Assembly (NCBI RefSeq): GCF_003063545.1
Contig: NZ_NESD01000001.1
Span: 434,001-498,000, forward strand
DNA from: Limnohabitans sp. Jir61
GTDB taxonomy: Bacteria > Pseudomonadota > Gammaproteobacteria > Burkholderiales > Burkholderiaceae_C
Length of the DNA: 64,000 nt
Direction: 5' to 3'
Position numbers and translations under genes: made by a program
Shown here: one piece after another, positions 62,791 to 64,000 of the stretch
Numbering within the stretch: position 1 is the first letter of the stretch
Layout of the letters: every line of letters begins with the position of its first letter
The notes under the pieces: generated by a model
What the model saw: the letters and a program-made list of their open reading frames with translations, nothing else
What the model was told of the DNA's origin: nothing
Databases searched by the model: none

Positions 62791-64000
62791 ATGACCCAAG
62801 CCCGCCTGCAACTTGCCCACATCACCAAGCGCTACCCCGCTGTGGTGGCCAACGATGGCGTGAGCCTGACGGTGCAGCCCGGTGAAATTCACGCCGTGTT
62901 GGGCGAGAACGGCGCGGGCAAATCCACGCTGATGAAAATCATCTACGGCGCAGTCAAGCCCGACGCGGGCGAGATTCGTTTCAACGGCGAGGTGGTGAAC
63001 ATCCGCAACCCGCAAGAGGCGCGGCGCTTAGGCATCAGCATGGTGTTTCAGCACTTCAGCTTGTTCGACACCCTCAGCGTGGCTGAGAACGTGTGGCTCG
63101 GCCTCGACAAGTCGCTCAGCTTGGCTGAGGTGACGCAGCGCATCACTGACACCGCCGCGCAATACGGCCTCGACATTGATCCCGCCCGCCCCGTGCACAC
63201 CCTAGGCGTGGGCGAGATGCAGCGCGTGGAAATCATCCGCGCCTTGCTGACCAACCCGCAGCTGCTCATCTTGGACGAGCCCACCTCGGTGCTCACACCG
63301 CAGGCGGTGGATAAGCTTTTTGTGGTGCTGCGTCAGCTTGCGTCTGAGGGCCGCAGCATTTTGTACATCAGCCATAAGCTGCACGAAATTCGTGCGCTGT
63401 GCACCGCCTGCACCGTGGTGCGTGCCGGCCGCGTGACCGGCGTGTGCGACCCGCGCCAAGAAACCAATGCCTCGCTGAGCCAACTCATGATTGGCAGCTT
63501 GCCGCCCGAGTTACATGTGCGCGAGCACAAGCCAGGCGCTGCCGTGTTGAGCGTGCACGACCTGCGTCTGCAAGCCGACGATCCGTTTGGTGTAGACCTC
63601 AATGGCGTGAACCTGCAAGTGCGCGCAGGCGAGGTGGTGGGCATTGCCGGTGTGTCTGGCAACGGCCAGCGCGAGCTGCTGTTTGCTTTGTCAGGCGAAG
63701 ACATGCGTGCATCGGCTGACAGCATTCAGCTTGAGCGTCAAGCCGTGGGCCACTTCAACCCAGACCAACGCCGCGACCTCGGCCTGCACTTTGTGCCAGA
63801 AGAGCGCCTAGGCCGTGGCGCAGTGCCTAGCCTGAGCCTCGCGCAAAACCTGTTGCTCACCCGTCATGACGCCGTGGCATCCAGCGGCGCAGCCGGTGCT
63901 TTGGGTTGGCTCAACTTGAATACGCTGCACACCCAAGCGGCCAACATCATTGCCAAATACCAAGTGAAAGCGGGCGGCCCTGATGCTGCGGCGCGTTCGC
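62791..64000 (+). CDS. Nucleoside-type ABC transporter ATPase (double domain), partial
   Basis: Sugar/nucleoside import ATPase (YufO/RbsA type), cut by the window end after about 403 residues. First domain: Walker A GENGAGKSTLMK, Q-loop FQHFSLFDTL, signature LGVGEMQRVEIIRAL, Walker B LLILDEPTSVLTP, H-loop ISHKLHE. The second domain has begun (GIAGVSGNGQREL, VPEERLGRG). Such ATPases work with BMP-type receptors and import nucleosides or purines, which fits the surrounding purine genes; the receptor is not in view. Confidence 0.88.
   Translation, partial: MTQARLQLAHITKRYPAVVANDGVSLTVQPGEIHAVLGENGAGKSTLMKIIYGAVKPDAGEIRFNGEVVNIRNPQEARRLGISMVFQHFSLFDTLSVAENVWLGLDKSLSLAEVTQRITDTAAQYGLDIDPARPVHTLGVGEMQRVEIIRALLTNPQLLILDEPTSVLTPQAVDKLFVVLRQLASEGRSILYISHKLHEIRALCTACTVVRAGRVTGVCDPRQETNASLSQLMIGSLPPELHVREHKPGAAVLSVHDLRLQADDPFGVDLNGVNLQVRAGEVVGIAGVSGNGQRELLFALSGEDMRASADSIQLERQAVGHFNPDQRRDLGLHFVPEERLGRGAVPSLSLAQNLLLTRHDAVASSGAAGALGWLNLNTLHTQAANIIAKYQVKAGGPDAAARS

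Overview
The window is bacterial chromosome, densely coded, with no rRNA, tRNA, CRISPR array or intact insertion sequence that I can see. The gene set suggests a Burkholderiales bacterium, probably Comamonadaceae-like: two Bug-type solute receptors, TtuC/TtuD, an FccB-type sulfide dehydrogenase, a UraD-AllC fusion and a PuuD urate hydroxylase. The taxonomic call is inference from gene content only.

Layout. 1-5922: recC-recB (minus strand, recB cut by the window edge). 6079-8230: a small DUF333 lipoprotein, then an AT-rich gene encoding an ABC/AAA-type ATPase fused to a methyltransferase-like domain, which looks acquired. 8368-14994: FccB flavoprotein, a Bug receptor, a DODA-type dioxygenase, and an operon of LivK-like receptor, AroE-like dehydrogenase, amidohydrolase and DUF1993. 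14998-21514: CzcB-CzcA metal efflux with a divergent response regulator/histidine kinase pair. 21489-22103: flavin reductase.

22173-31018 is the most unusual region: six voltage-gated-ion-channel superfamily genes in about 9 kb. They are two K+ channels with two voltage-sensor domains in front of one pore, a BacNav-type sodium channel, a Kv channel with a long turret, and two adjacent paralogues whose filters read VSGWGN and TSGYGN instead of TVGYGD. A DUF4337 protein, a 75-residue one-span membrane protein and a 195-residue membrane-anchored protein sit among them. Four channels share a C-terminal helical module. It looks like a dedicated membrane-excitability or ion-homeostasis locus.

31204-59174 holds most of a purine-degradation regulon: an NMT1-type ABC transporter, xanthine/uracil permease, an M20 deacylase, UraD-AllC, PuuE allantoinase, a GntR/FCD regulator, UraH, XdhABC, PuuD followed directly by ModABC (molybdenum for XdhB), and an 8-oxoguanine/guanine deaminase. 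A palindrome TTGTATACAA or close variant lies upstream of the ABC receptor, the permease, the GntR/UraH divergent pair, xdhA and puuD, so these units probably share the GntR regulator. TerC, PPK2, a dihydrolipoyl-dehydrogenase-like flavoprotein lacking the redox cysteines, a DadA-like dehydrogenase, an AT-rich porin/periplasmic-protein pair, a HigA-like regulator and LrgAB are interspersed. Between the permease and the M20 gene lie two large hairpins with different stems of equal length and the same 28-nt loop in opposite orientation.

59276-64000: tartrate/glycerate genes ttuC, Bug receptor and ttuD, then a partial nucleoside-type ABC ATPase running off the window.
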